From assembly GCA_000702525.1 (NCBI GenBank), contig JNIN01000001.1, positions 1,870,501 through 1,934,500 on the forward strand: DNA of 64,000 bases, written 5' to 3'. The position numbers and the translations under genes are program-made. Shown one piece after another: positions 52,427 through 60,818 of the stretch. The DNA comes from Lachnospiraceae bacterium AC2012 (GTDB taxonomy: Bacteria; Bacillota; Clostridia; Lachnospirales; Lachnospiraceae). The notes below the pieces were generated by a model. It was not told the DNA's origin. It saw nothing but the letters and a program-made list of their open reading frames with translations, and did not search any database. Positions within the stretch are counted from its first letter, which is position 1, and each line of letters starts with the position of its first letter.

Positions 52427-53182
52427 ATGAAGAAGTTGATGAAAATACTGTTAGACATTGGGGAGGCGATGATTGATAGCGGCGCAGAAGTGATCCGCGT
52501 CGAGGATACGGTTAGTAGAATCGGATATGCATACAATATCAAACGAATGGATGTATTTGTCATTACATCCTGTATTAATATTACGATGGAACTTCCAGAT
52601 GGAACGACGCTCACGCAGGTTCGCCGGTTCCGTAAGATGACGAGTATTGATCTAAGCAAATTAGAGCGAATCAACGCGCTTAGCCGTGCGGTCTGTGTGA
52701 ATCCTATTTCACTGGATGATTTGGAAGGTGCAGTGGAAATGATTACGCGGCGCAAAGTTCGTGAGATCAAGTTGCTTTGTGGCTATGTGCTTGGTGGCGC
52801 AGCATTTGCCATGTTTTTTGGCGGGAATCTTTGGGATGCTGTTTTTGCCGGAATGGTTGGTGTCCTGGTATGGGCCTTTAATGTATATTTGAGCCCGATT
52901 TTCATGAATCCGGTGGTATCGCAATTTATCATTACCTTTTTGGCTGGATTCTCGGTTGCGGTAGCGACAAGTTTTATACCATTGTTGCATCAGGATGATG
53001 TGACGATTGGTGTGATTATGTTGCTTGTTCCGGGAGTGGCTGTGACGAATGCGATTCGTGATATTTTGCTGGGAGATACGTTGTCCGGCATACTTCGCAT
53101 GATCGAGGCGTTGCTTCTTGCAGCAACACTAGCAATTGGTATGATTTTTTCATTTTGGCTTTGTACGGGATTCATGAGGTAA
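52427..53182 (+). CDS. threonine/serine exporter, ThrE N-terminal-type subunit
   Basis: 251 residues. The N-terminal cytoplasmic domain (MLIDSGAEVIRVEDTVSRI-like GEAMIDSGAEVIRVED, YAYNIKRMDVFV) and about five membrane segments are typical of PF06738 (YjjP half). The partner half follows five bases later. Together they form a split ThrE exporter. Confidence 0.87.
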   Translation: MKKLMKILLDIGEAMIDSGAEVIRVEDTVSRIGYAYNIKRMDVFVITSCINITMELPDGTTLTQVRRFRKMTSIDLSKLERINALSRAVCVNPISLDDLEGAVEMITRRKVREIKLLCGYVLGGAAFAMFFGGNLWDAVFAGMVGVLVWAFNVYLSPIFMNPVVSQFIITFLAGFSVAVATSFIPLLHQDDVTIGVIMLLVPGVAVTNAIRDILLGDTLSGILRMIEALLLAATLAIGMIFSFWLCTGFMR

Positions 53183-53187
53183 AGTAG

Positions 53188-53640
53188 ATGTTTTCGTTTG
53201 AGATGATAAAGGAATTGATGATGGCAGGCCTGGGCTCCGTAGCCTTTGGGCTTGTTTTTAATGTGAATAAGAGATATCTGGCTGTGATTTTTGGGCTGGG
53301 AGTACTGTGCTGGGGAACCTGGTTATATGTAGATACCTGGATGGAGGATAACTGGTTTGTGATTGCATTGATTACCGGTTTGGTAGTGGCGGTCGCGTCC
53401 GAAATCATTTCCAGAATTCTAAGAGCACCGTCAACGATTTTCTTTTTGACGGCCACCATCCCGATTATTCCGGGAGGACAGTTGTATCACTGCATGCAGG
53501 GAATTGTGCAGGGGCAGAGAGCGTATGCCTCGGATTTTGGCACAAGAACGCTCTATATTGCGCTTGGCATATCGATTGGAATGAGTATTGCATGGGCGAT
53601 TTGCGATTTGAGTAGAAAGGTCAGAAGGCGTTTTTCATAG
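53188..53640 (+). CDS. threonine/serine exporter, ThrE C-terminal-type subunit
   Basis: 150 residues, about four to five membrane segments, with IIPGGQLYHCMQGIVQG, the characteristic PF12821 (YjjB half) motif. It completes the exporter with the upstream gene. Confidence 0.87.
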   Translation: MFSFEMIKELMMAGLGSVAFGLVFNVNKRYLAVIFGLGVLCWGTWLYVDTWMEDNWFVIALITGLVVAVASEIISRILRAPSTIFFLTATIPIIPGGQLYHCMQGIVQGQRAYASDFGTRTLYIALGISIGMSIAWAICDLSRKVRRRFS

Positions 53641-53678
53641 TTCTTTTTTATAGCTGGTTATAAATCAGATAAATCCTA

Positions 53679-53740
53679 TTGACTTAGTATGGAATAAGAA
53701 ATAATATGACATCAAGATTTAACGAAAAGCCGTTAAATAC
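53679..53740 (+). promoter_or_regulatory. metY promoter and leader hairpin
   Basis: TTGACT, 17-base spacer, TAATAT (53679-53707) is a strong sigma-A promoter. Just after the expected start is an eight-bp hairpin ATTTAACG/CGTTAAAT (about 53718-53739). No SAM riboswitch or T-box is visible. Confidence 0.7.
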
Positions 53741-53797
53741 AAGGAAAAAATACTAGACAACAGGGGGCAATGATTTTTGCCAGGAGGAGGAAAAAAG

Positions 53798-55078
53798 ATG
53801 AGTGATTACGCATTTGAAACATTACAGTTACATGTAGGACAGGAGGAACCAGATTCCGCAACAGACGCAAGAGCGGTTCCAATTTATCAGACAACATCCT
53901 ATGTATTTCGAAACAGCCAGCATGCGGCAGATCGATTCGGACTAGCAGACGCAGGAAATATTTACGGAAGACTTACCAATACAACACAGGATGTCTTAGA
54001 GAAAAGAATTGCAGCGCTTGAGGGCGGTAGTGCAGCACTTGCAGTAGCATCCGGTGCAGCAGCCATTTCTTATACGATTCAGGCACTTGCAGCAAATGGC
54101 GGACATATCGTAGCACAGAAGACAATCTACGGAGGAAGCTATAACTTACTGGCTCATACATTGCCACAGTATGGAATTACAACAACATTCGTAGATGCAC
54201 ATAACTTAGAAGAGGTGGAAGCAGCGATTCAGGATGACACAAGAGCTGTTTATCTGGAAACACTTGGAAATCCAAACAGTGATATTCCAGATATCGATGC
54301 AATTGCAGAGATTGCACATAAGCATGGACTTCCATTAGTGATTGACAATACATTTGGAACACCATATCTGATCAGACCATTCGAACATGGTGCAGACATC
54401 GTTGTACATTCTGCAACAAAATTCATCGGCGGACATGGTACAACGCTTGGTGGCATTATCGTAGAATCCGGCAAGTTCGACTGGAAGGCAAGTGGTAAAT
54501 TCCCAAATATCGCGGAGGCAAACCCAAGTTACCATGGAATTTCTTTCGCGGATGCCGTTGGACCAGCAGCATTTGTAACGTATATTCGCGCGATCCTTCT
54601 GAGAGATACCGGTGCAACCATTTCGCCATTCAATGCCTTCCTTTTACTGCAGGGTGTTGAGACATTATCTCTAAGATTAGAGAGACATGCGGAAAATACA
54701 AAGAAGGTGGTTGAATTCTTGAAGAATCATCCAAAGGTTTCCAAGGTAAATCATCCATCACTTGAAGACCATCCGGATCATGAATTATACAAGAAGTATT
54801 TCCCTAAGGGAGGTGCATCTATCTTTACATTCGAGATTAAGGGCGGCAAGGAAGAAGCATGGAAGTTCATTGACAACCTCAAGATCTTCTCTCTGCTTGC
54901 TAATGTTGCCGATGTGAAGAGTCTTGTGATTCATCCGGCAACGACAACACATTCCCAGCTTTCCGAAGAGGAATTATTAGATCAGGGAATCACACAGAGT
55001 ACAATCCGTCTTTCCATCGGAACAGAGCATATCGACGATATCATCGCTGATTTGGAAAATGGATTTGCAGCAATCTAG
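53798..55078 (+). CDS. metY: O-acetylhomoserine aminocarboxypropyltransferase / cysteine synthase
   Basis: About 426 residues. A PLP-dependent Cys/Met metabolism enzyme: PIYQTTSYVF, the VVHSATKFIGGHGTTLGG motif with the PLP Lys, and the C-terminal SIGTEHIDDI. It makes homocysteine from O-acetylhomoserine and sulfide. AGGAGGAGG precedes ATG 53798. The long monomer and its GHGTTLGG are typical of MetY rather than MetB/MetC. Confidence 0.92.
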   Translation: MSDYAFETLQLHVGQEEPDSATDARAVPIYQTTSYVFRNSQHAADRFGLADAGNIYGRLTNTTQDVLEKRIAALEGGSAALAVASGAAAISYTIQALAANGGHIVAQKTIYGGSYNLLAHTLPQYGITTTFVDAHNLEEVEAAIQDDTRAVYLETLGNPNSDIPDIDAIAEIAHKHGLPLVIDNTFGTPYLIRPFEHGADIVVHSATKFIGGHGTTLGGIIVESGKFDWKASGKFPNIAEANPSYHGISFADAVGPAAFVTYIRAILLRDTGATISPFNAFLLLQGVETLSLRLERHAENTKKVVEFLKNHPKVSKVNHPSLEDHPDHELYKKYFPKGGASIFTFEIKGGKEEAWKFIDNLKIFSLLANVADVKSLVIHPATTTHSQLSEEELLDQGITQSTIRLSIGTEHIDDIIADLENGFAAI

Positions 55079-55143
55079 AAATACCACATTGTTAGAACCA
55101 TATAAAATTCTTCCTTTACAAAGATACTTGATATAAGATTATG

Positions 55144-55206
55144 AAGACGCGCTTGGGCATCTCTTGTCAAAAAGACAAGAAATGGACCCGGGCGCGTTCT
55201 TTTTCT
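55144..55206 (+). terminator. metY terminator
   Basis: GCGCTTGGG / CCCGGGCGC outer stem and CTTGTC/GACAAG inner stem, followed by TTCTTTTTC. Confidence 0.82.
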
Positions 55207-55235
55207 GTGCAAAAAATAGAACATTTCCGTTAGCC

Positions 55236-55290
55236 TTGACAAACAAATCTAGTTAGTGTAATCTAACAATAGAAAGTTAGGCATTACTAA
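55236..55290 (+). promoter_or_regulatory. feoAB promoter with two DtxR-family operators
   Basis: TTGACA, 17 bases, TAATCT (55236-55264) is the promoter. Two inverted repeats of the form TTAG-N6-CTAA, at 55253-55266 (over the -10) and 55277-55290 (after it), are 24 bases apart. They fit metal-dependent DtxR/IdeR/MntR-like repressors, consistent with iron control of feoAB. Confidence 0.65.
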
Positions 55291-55342
55291 TAAAATATTT
55301 ATAAAATTCGAGGGGTCGAGTATCTTGAAAGGTGGTGTTTCT

Positions 55343-55558
55343 ATGAGTTTATCAGAAGCCAAATTAGAACAGGAATATATCGTTACAGATATCAAAACAA
55401 ATGATGATGAGATGGAAGCGTTCTTATTCACATTAGGATGTTACAGTGGAGAACCAATCACAGTGATTTCTCATCTGAAGGGTGGTTGTGTCGTATCCAT
55501 CAAGGATGCCAGATACAATTTTGACAGACAATTAGCAGAAGCGATTCATATCGCCTAG
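55343..55558 (+). CDS. feoA: ferrous iron transport protein A
   Basis: About 71 residues, an SH3-like FeoA domain: MSLSEAKLEQEYIVTDIK, LFTLGCYSGEPITVISHL, GGCVVSIKDARYNFD. It supports FeoB function. AAAGGTGGTG lies before ATG 55343; the in-frame TTG at 55325 is less likely. Confidence 0.9.
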   Translation: MSLSEAKLEQEYIVTDIKTNDDEMEAFLFTLGCYSGEPITVISHLKGGCVVSIKDARYNFDRQLAEAIHIA

Positions 55559-55607
55559 CCTAATTGATAAAACTATGATGAATAAAGTATTTTAAGGAGG
55601 ACTCAAC

Positions 55608-57611
55608 ATGAGAATCGCATTAGCGGGTAATCCGAATAGTGGAAAAACAACCGTGTATAATGCATTGACGGGTAGAAATGAAAAGGTTGGAAACTGGGCA
55701 GGTGTTACAGTTGACAAGCGAGAAAGCATGATTAAGAAGGAGCTGAGCGGTGGAGCAGTCGATTTGCTTGCAGTCGATTTGCCAGGTGCCTATTCTATGT
55801 CACCATTCACATCGGAGGAAAGCATCACAAGTGGTTATGTTAAGAATGAAAATCCAGATGCGATTATCAATATTGTAGATGCTACAAATCTTAGCCGAAG
55901 CTTATTCTTTACAACACAGTTATTGGAACTCAATATTCCAGTGGTAGTTGCGTTAAATAAGCGTGATATCAATGAGAAGAAGGGCACGAAGATTGATGTT
56001 GAGAAGTTATCTCAGAAGTTAGGATGTCCGGTTGTTGAGACTTCTGCAGCAGCTAGTGAACATCAGGATCTTGCCAAGGTTGTTGCAGCAGCAGTTGCAG
56101 CAAAGGGCAAAGGACAGGTTCCTCCTTATACATCAGGTGATGTAAATCTTCATGACAAGGCAGAAGTTGAGAAGGCCGATCGTGCTAGATTTGAATTTGT
56201 TAAGAAGATCGTTGCCAGTGTAGAAACAAGAAAGATCTTAACAAAGGAAAAGACAGCATGGGATAAGGTAGATGCTGTAATCACAACACCTTGGGCTGGT
56301 ATTCCAATCTTTGCTGTGATTATGTTCCTTGTATTTTACATTTCACAGACAACGCTTGGTACATGGATTGCTGACTGGTTAGTTGGTTATATCGAAGCAT
56401 TCCAGGGTTGGGTTGCAGATCTTGTAGTAGACGCAAATCCATTCCTTCAGTCTGTATTAGTAGATGGTATTGTTGGTGGTGTAGGTGCCGTAGTTGGTTT
56501 CCTTCCACTGGTAATGGTTATGTACTTCCTGATTGCACTTTTGGAAGACTGTGGTTACATGGCAAGAGCAACGGTTGTGCTTGATCCAATCTTCAAGCGT
56601 GTTGGTCTTTCTGGTAAGTCTGTTATTCCAATGGTTATCGGAACTGGTTGTGGTATCCCTGCCATCATGGCATGTAGAACCATTAAGAATGAACGTGAAC
56701 GTAGAACAACAGCAATGCTTGCAACCTTTATGCCATGTGGTGCAAAGCTTCCTGTAATCGCATTATTCGCAGGTGCATTCTTCCCAGATATGCCTTGGAT
56801 TGGTGTTATTATGTACTTCGTTGGAATTATTCTGATTCTCCTTGGCGCACTTTTGGTTCGTGCCGTGACAGGATCAAAATTCAGAAAGTCATTCTTCGTA
56901 ATGGAATTACCGGAATACAAGCTTCCAAGTTTAAAGAGAGCTTGCCTCTCTATGTTAGAACGTGGTAAGGCCTATATCGTAAAGGCTGGTACCATCATCC
57001 TTGTATGTAATACCGTCGTTCAGGTAATGCAGTCCTTCAACTGGAAGTTACAGCTCGTAGAAGAAGGTATGGAACATTCTTCTATCCTTGCTTCCATTGC
57101 AACTCCAATCGCATACATCCTCGTACCAATCGTTGGTGTAGCAGCTTGGCAGTTAGCAGCAGCTGCTGTAACTGGATTCATTGCAAAGGAAAACGTTGTA
57201 GGTACACTTGCAGTATGTTATGGACTTAGCGCATTCATCGATACTGATGAACTTGCACTGGTAGGTAGTGGTAATGCAGTAGCATCTGCTATGGCAATTA
57301 CAAGAGTAGCAGCACTTGCTTATCTTATGTTTAACCTTTTCACACCTCCTTGTTTCGCAGCACTTGGTGCTATGAACTCTGAGATGCAGAGCAAGAAATG
57401 GTTATTCGGTGCTATTTGCTTACAGCTCGCAACAGGTTATACGATTGCATTCCTCGTATACCAGATTGGTACACTTGTAACAACAGGTGCACTTGGTGCA
57501 GGATTCCTTCCAGGACTCTTAATCGTAGCATTTAACGTAGCTGTCGTAAGCTTCTTAATCTATCGTGCAAATAAGAATCTGGATGAAGAATATGCCCTTG
57601 GTACAAACTAG
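55608..57611 (+). CDS. feoB: ferrous iron transporter B
   Basis: 667 residues. The N-terminal G domain has G1 GNPNSGKTT (residues 7-15), G2 AGVTVDKRE, G3 DLPGAYSM and G4 NKRD. The GDP-dissociation-inhibitor-like region follows, then the membrane gate domain (ALLEDCGYMARA, MVIGTGCGIPAIM, MPCGAKLPVIALFAGAFF). It imports Fe(II). AAGGAGG precedes the ATG, 49 bases after feoA. Confidence 0.96.
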   Translation: MRIALAGNPNSGKTTVYNALTGRNEKVGNWAGVTVDKRESMIKKELSGGAVDLLAVDLPGAYSMSPFTSEESITSGYVKNENPDAIINIVDATNLSRSLFFTTQLLELNIPVVVALNKRDINEKKGTKIDVEKLSQKLGCPVVETSAAASEHQDLAKVVAAAVAAKGKGQVPPYTSGDVNLHDKAEVEKADRARFEFVKKIVASVETRKILTKEKTAWDKVDAVITTPWAGIPIFAVIMFLVFYISQTTLGTWIADWLVGYIEAFQGWVADLVVDANPFLQSVLVDGIVGGVGAVVGFLPLVMVMYFLIALLEDCGYMARATVVLDPIFKRVGLSGKSVIPMVIGTGCGIPAIMACRTIKNERERRTTAMLATFMPCGAKLPVIALFAGAFFPDMPWIGVIMYFVGIILILLGALLVRAVTGSKFRKSFFVMELPEYKLPSLKRACLSMLERGKAYIVKAGTIILVCNTVVQVMQSFNWKLQLVEEGMEHSSILASIATPIAYILVPIVGVAAWQLAAAAVTGFIAKENVVGTLAVCYGLSAFIDTDELALVGSGNAVASAMAITRVAALAYLMFNLFTPPCFAALGAMNSEMQSKKWLFGAICLQLATGYTIAFLVYQIGTLVTTGALGAGFLPGLLIVAFNVAVVSFLIYRANKNLDEEYALGTN

Positions 57612-57669
57612 TATCAAAAGTAAGAAGTAATAAGCGGTATATTACCGTTATAGAAATGAGGTGACTGAT

Positions 57670-57825
57670 ATGAGTGGAACTTTGATTTCTATTTTGATTG
57701 CAGTAATCATTGCAGTCGTTTTAGTTCTGGATATCAGATTTATTGTAAAGAAGAAAAAACAAGGCACCTGTATCGGTTGCCCGGAATCTAAATGCGCGAA
57801 ATGTTCGTGTCATGCAGAGAAATAA
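57670..57825 (+). CDS. FeoB-associated Cys-rich membrane protein
   Basis: 51 residues: one membrane helix (SGTLISILIAVIIAVVLVLD), a basic stretch, then CIGCPESKCAKCSC. The Cys pattern and place after feoB match the FeoB-associated Cys-rich family (PF12669) of Firmicutes. GAGGTGACTGAT precedes the ATG. It probably aids iron handling at the membrane. Confidence 0.85.
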   Translation: MSGTLISILIAVIIAVVLVLDIRFIVKKKKQGTCIGCPESKCAKCSCHAEK

Positions 57826-57833
57826 AAGTTTGA

Positions 57834-57889
57834 AAAGAGGTTGTGGAAGACAGATAATCGAATCTGTTCCACAGCCTCTTTTTTTATTT
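57834..57889 (+). terminator. feo operon terminator
   Basis: AAGAGG-TGTGGAA / TTCCACA-CCTCTT stem with inner ACAGAT/ATCTGT, then TTTTTTT. Confidence 0.87.
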
Positions 57890-57961
57890 GTTATAATAGG
57901 CAGTGCATAAAATATAACAGCTTGAGAAAGTAGCTGTTTAGACTAGGAGTTATTGATTTTT

Positions 57962-59242
57962 ATGAGTTCATTTGTATTAAAAGGTGATATTGCATTTAAC
58001 GAGACAAGAGAGAAGATTCATACCATAGAAGATGGTTTTCTTGTCTGTGAAGATGGCATTTGTAAGGGAGCTTTTGAAGTCCTTCCAGACGAGTATCAGA
58101 ATCTTCCGGTGAAAGATTTTACGGGTAAATTGATTGTACCAGGTATGACAGATCTTCATGTGCATGCGCCACAGTATACATTCCGTGGAATAGGCATGGA
58201 TTTAGAACTTCTCGATTGGTTGAATCAGCATACATTTCCAGAAGAAGCACATTACAAAGATTTGGAATATGCGAAGAAGGCATATTCGTATTTTACATAT
58301 GATTTGAAACGTTCCTTCTCGACAAGAGCCGTCATTTTCGCAACGATGCATACCGATGCGACAGTGGAACTGATGGATCAGTTAGAGGAGACCGGCGTGA
58401 TCAGTTACGTTGGTCGCGTTAATATGGATCGAAATGGTGGCGTGGATTTGCAGGAAGCGTCGGCAGAAGTCTCTTTGCAGGAGACAAGAGAATGGTTGGC
58501 GCGCGTGAACGGTCGATATGCAAAAACATTTCCAATTTTGACACCACGCTTTATCCCATCCTGCTCGGATGAGCTGATGAAGGGCCTCGGAGCTTTGTCG
58601 GAGGAAATGGATCTTCGCATCCAGTCGCACCTCTCTGAAAATCCTTCGGAGGTAGCATGGGTGAAGGAATTGGTACCGGAGTCTACCTGCTATGCGAATG
58701 CCTATGAGATCTTCGATACGATGGGAAATGAAGCGCGTCCTACGATTATGGCGCACTGCGTATATTCGGATGAGAAAGAGATGGAAATCTTAAAGAAGCA
58801 TGGAGCCTATATTGCACACTGCTCGGATTCGAACATGAATCTGACAAGTGGAATCGCGCCAATCCGTAAATTTATGGATGCAGGAATCCGAATCGGTATC
58901 GGAACCGATGTGGCAGCAGGTTCTTCTATGAATATGTTAAAGGCGATTTTGAATGCCATCCAGGCTTCCAAGATGTATTATCGTCTAGTGGATCAGAGCG
59001 TGAAGCCACTGACCTTTGAAGAGACCTTCTATCTGGCAACAGAGGGTGGCGGAAGCTATTTCGGCAAGGTTGGAAGCTTTAAGGAAGGATATGAATTCGA
59101 TGCCTTAGTGCTCGATGATAGCAAGATGTATTCTATGCGTAATCTGTCTGTTCGTGAGCGTTTAGAGCGTACTTGCTATAACGATGCCGACGTCATCATT
59201 TCCCATAAATATGTGAAGGGTGAAAATACATTTCAGCGATAG
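57962..59242 (+). CDS. guaD: guanine deaminase
   Basis: About 426 residues, amidohydrolase superfamily. Metal and catalytic motifs: DLHVHAPQY (~63), MDLELLDWLNQHTFPEE (typical of guanine deaminase), QSHLSEN (~222), MAHCVYSDE (~261), IAHCSDSNMNL (~285), GTDVAAGSS (~321). It converts guanine to xanthine. ATG 57962 is preferred over TTG 57953, though AGGAG spacing is long. Confidence 0.9.
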   Translation: MSSFVLKGDIAFNETREKIHTIEDGFLVCEDGICKGAFEVLPDEYQNLPVKDFTGKLIVPGMTDLHVHAPQYTFRGIGMDLELLDWLNQHTFPEEAHYKDLEYAKKAYSYFTYDLKRSFSTRAVIFATMHTDATVELMDQLEETGVISYVGRVNMDRNGGVDLQEASAEVSLQETREWLARVNGRYAKTFPILTPRFIPSCSDELMKGLGALSEEMDLRIQSHLSENPSEVAWVKELVPESTCYANAYEIFDTMGNEARPTIMAHCVYSDEKEMEILKKHGAYIAHCSDSNMNLTSGIAPIRKFMDAGIRIGIGTDVAAGSSMNMLKAILNAIQASKMYYRLVDQSVKPLTFEETFYLATEGGGSYFGKVGSFKEGYEFDALVLDDSKMYSMRNLSVRERLERTCYNDADVIISHKYVKGENTFQR

Positions 59243-59254
59243 GGATTCACAGTA

Positions 59255-59302
59255 GAAAGCGCAGGTACAAAGTGTTAAAATTTGTATCGTAAGACGCTTT
59301 TT
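59255..59302 (+). terminator. guaD terminator
   Basis: AAAGCG / CGCTTT outer stem with inner GGTACAAA/TTTGTATC, then TTTTT. Confidence 0.75.
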
Positions 59303-59346
59303 GCGTGGAATGATCATTTGTTTTTAAAACAAAAAGGAGGAACGTT

Positions 59347-60021
59347 ATGAGGTACAGAATTGAGGGAGGAAATCTTCCAGTATTATTAGTGCAGTTAGAT
59401 CAGGGAGAGGCAATCCAGTGTGAAGCCGGCGGCATGAGCTGGATGGACGAAGGACTCGTGATGGAGACACACACCGGTGGCCTGGGCAAGATGCTTGGTC
59501 GTGCCGTGACAGGAGAAAGTTTATTTACAAATACTTACATCGCACAGAGACCTGGTGAAATTGCGATGGCGAGCTCATTTCCTGGAGATATCAGAGTGTA
59601 TGAAGTGCATCCTGGCCAGGCGTTGATTTGCCAGAAGAATGCATTTATGGCTATGGTAGGAAATGTTGAGATGTCCGTTGCATTCCAGAAGCGACTCGGT
59701 GGAGCACTCTTTGGTGGTGAAGGTATTATCATGCAGCAGTTTACTGGTGAGGGCCTCGTATTCCTTGAAATCGACGGTTCTTCTTATGAATATAATCTGG
59801 CTCCAGGAGAGCGTAAGATTGTCGATACCGGTAATCTGGTTATGATGGATGGAACTTGTACGATGGATGTGCAGACCGTAAGCGGTATTGGAAATGCACT
59901 CTTCGGTGGAGAGGGACTTTTCAATACGGTTGTAACGGGTCCAGGACGTGTTGTGGTACAGTCTATGCCAATTCAGGCAACTGCCATGAAGCTCTATGGT
60001 TACATGCCTCATGGTAAATAA
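59347..60021 (+). CDS. AIM24 / TIGR00266 family protein
   Basis: 224 residues, a beta-rich repeat protein of the AIM24 (TIGR00266) family: VQLDQGEAIQCEAGGMSWMD, SSFPGDIRVYEV, GEGLVFLEIDGS, FGGEGLFNTVVTGPG. No catalytic function is known for the family. AAGGAGGAACG precedes the ATG. It is monocistronic, between a guaD terminator and a two-component system. Confidence 0.85.
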   Translation: MRYRIEGGNLPVLLVQLDQGEAIQCEAGGMSWMDEGLVMETHTGGLGKMLGRAVTGESLFTNTYIAQRPGEIAMASSFPGDIRVYEVHPGQALICQKNAFMAMVGNVEMSVAFQKRLGGALFGGEGIIMQQFTGEGLVFLEIDGSSYEYNLAPGERKIVDTGNLVMMDGTCTMDVQTVSGIGNALFGGEGLFNTVVTGPGRVVVQSMPIQATAMKLYGYMPHGK

Positions 60022-60036
60022 AAAATATCATTGAAA

Positions 60037-60077
60037 ATCTTAAGGAAATCTTAATGTTTTTCCATCTATTTTCTTAA
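60037..60077 (+). promoter_or_regulatory. direct repeats upstream of response regulator
   Basis: ATCTTAA at 60037 and 60048 (11-base period) and TTCTTAA at 60071. Two direct repeats one turn apart are typical for OmpR/PhoP-family regulators, suggesting autoregulation. A related ACCTAAA/ATCTTAA pair is at 3969-3985, before the lipid operon. Confidence 0.5.
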
Positions 60078-60133
60078 TGTGGAAATCCATAGAATGAGAG
60101 ACGTAAACAAAAACAATTCCCGGGAGAGAAAAG

Positions 60134-60817
60134 ATGCCAAATATACTCATATGTGATGATGAAAAGGATATCGTATCTGCGTTAGAAATCTACTTAAGCT
60201 CAGATGGTTATCAGATTTATAAAGCCTACAATGGCGAGGAAGCGCTGGAAATGATGAAGCGCTATTCCATTGATCTTGTGCTTTTAGATGTGATGATGCC
60301 AAAGATGGACGGAATACAGACGATTACAGAGATACGAAAGACATCGAATGTACCGGTGATATTTCTCACGGCAAAATCCGAAGATACGGACATGATTTTA
60401 GGACTGAATATCGGAGCGGATGATTATATCACGAAGCCTTTTAATCCCGTAGAAGTGTTGGCACGAGTGAAATCCAACCTGAGAAGATATCTCACACTCG
60501 GAAGCCAGTCCAAGAAAGACGTCTATTCTATGGGTGGAATCGAACTGAATCCAAAGGCAAAGGAAGTGACATTGGATGGCGATGCGCTGAGTCTGACACC
60601 AACGGAGTTCAAGATTTTGGAGCTCTTGATGGAGCATCCGGGCGAAGTGATCTCTCCGAAAGAAATCTATACCATTGTATGGCAGGACGATTCCTTTGGA
60701 ACGGATAATATTGTCGCAGTACATGTTCGGCATCTTAGGGAAAAGATTGAAATTGACCCTGCAAACCCTAGACATCTGAAAGTTGTCTGGGGGCAGGGTT
60801 ATAAGATGGAGGCTTAA
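60134..60817 (+). CDS. OmpR-family response regulator (VanR-like)
   Basis: 227 residues. Receiver domain with Asp52 in LVLLDVMMPKMDG, Thr and Lys of the switch (IFLTAKSE; ITKPFNPVE). The C-terminal winged helix has LTPTEFKILELLMEHPGEVIS and HVRHLREKIE. It regulates transcription with the kinase that starts one base after its stop. Confidence 0.9.
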   Translation: MPNILICDDEKDIVSALEIYLSSDGYQIYKAYNGEEALEMMKRYSIDLVLLDVMMPKMDGIQTITEIRKTSNVPVIFLTAKSEDTDMILGLNIGADDYITKPFNPVEVLARVKSNLRRYLTLGSQSKKDVYSMGGIELNPKAKEVTLDGDALSLTPTEFKILELLMEHPGEVISPKEIYTIVWQDDSFGTDNIVAVHVRHLREKIEIDPANPRHLKVVWGQGYKMEA

Positions 60818-60818
60818 G

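Noticed and set aside
53708-53797. SAM riboswitch or T-box before metY
   Set aside because: Only one simple hairpin is present; none of the conserved core elements can be seen.
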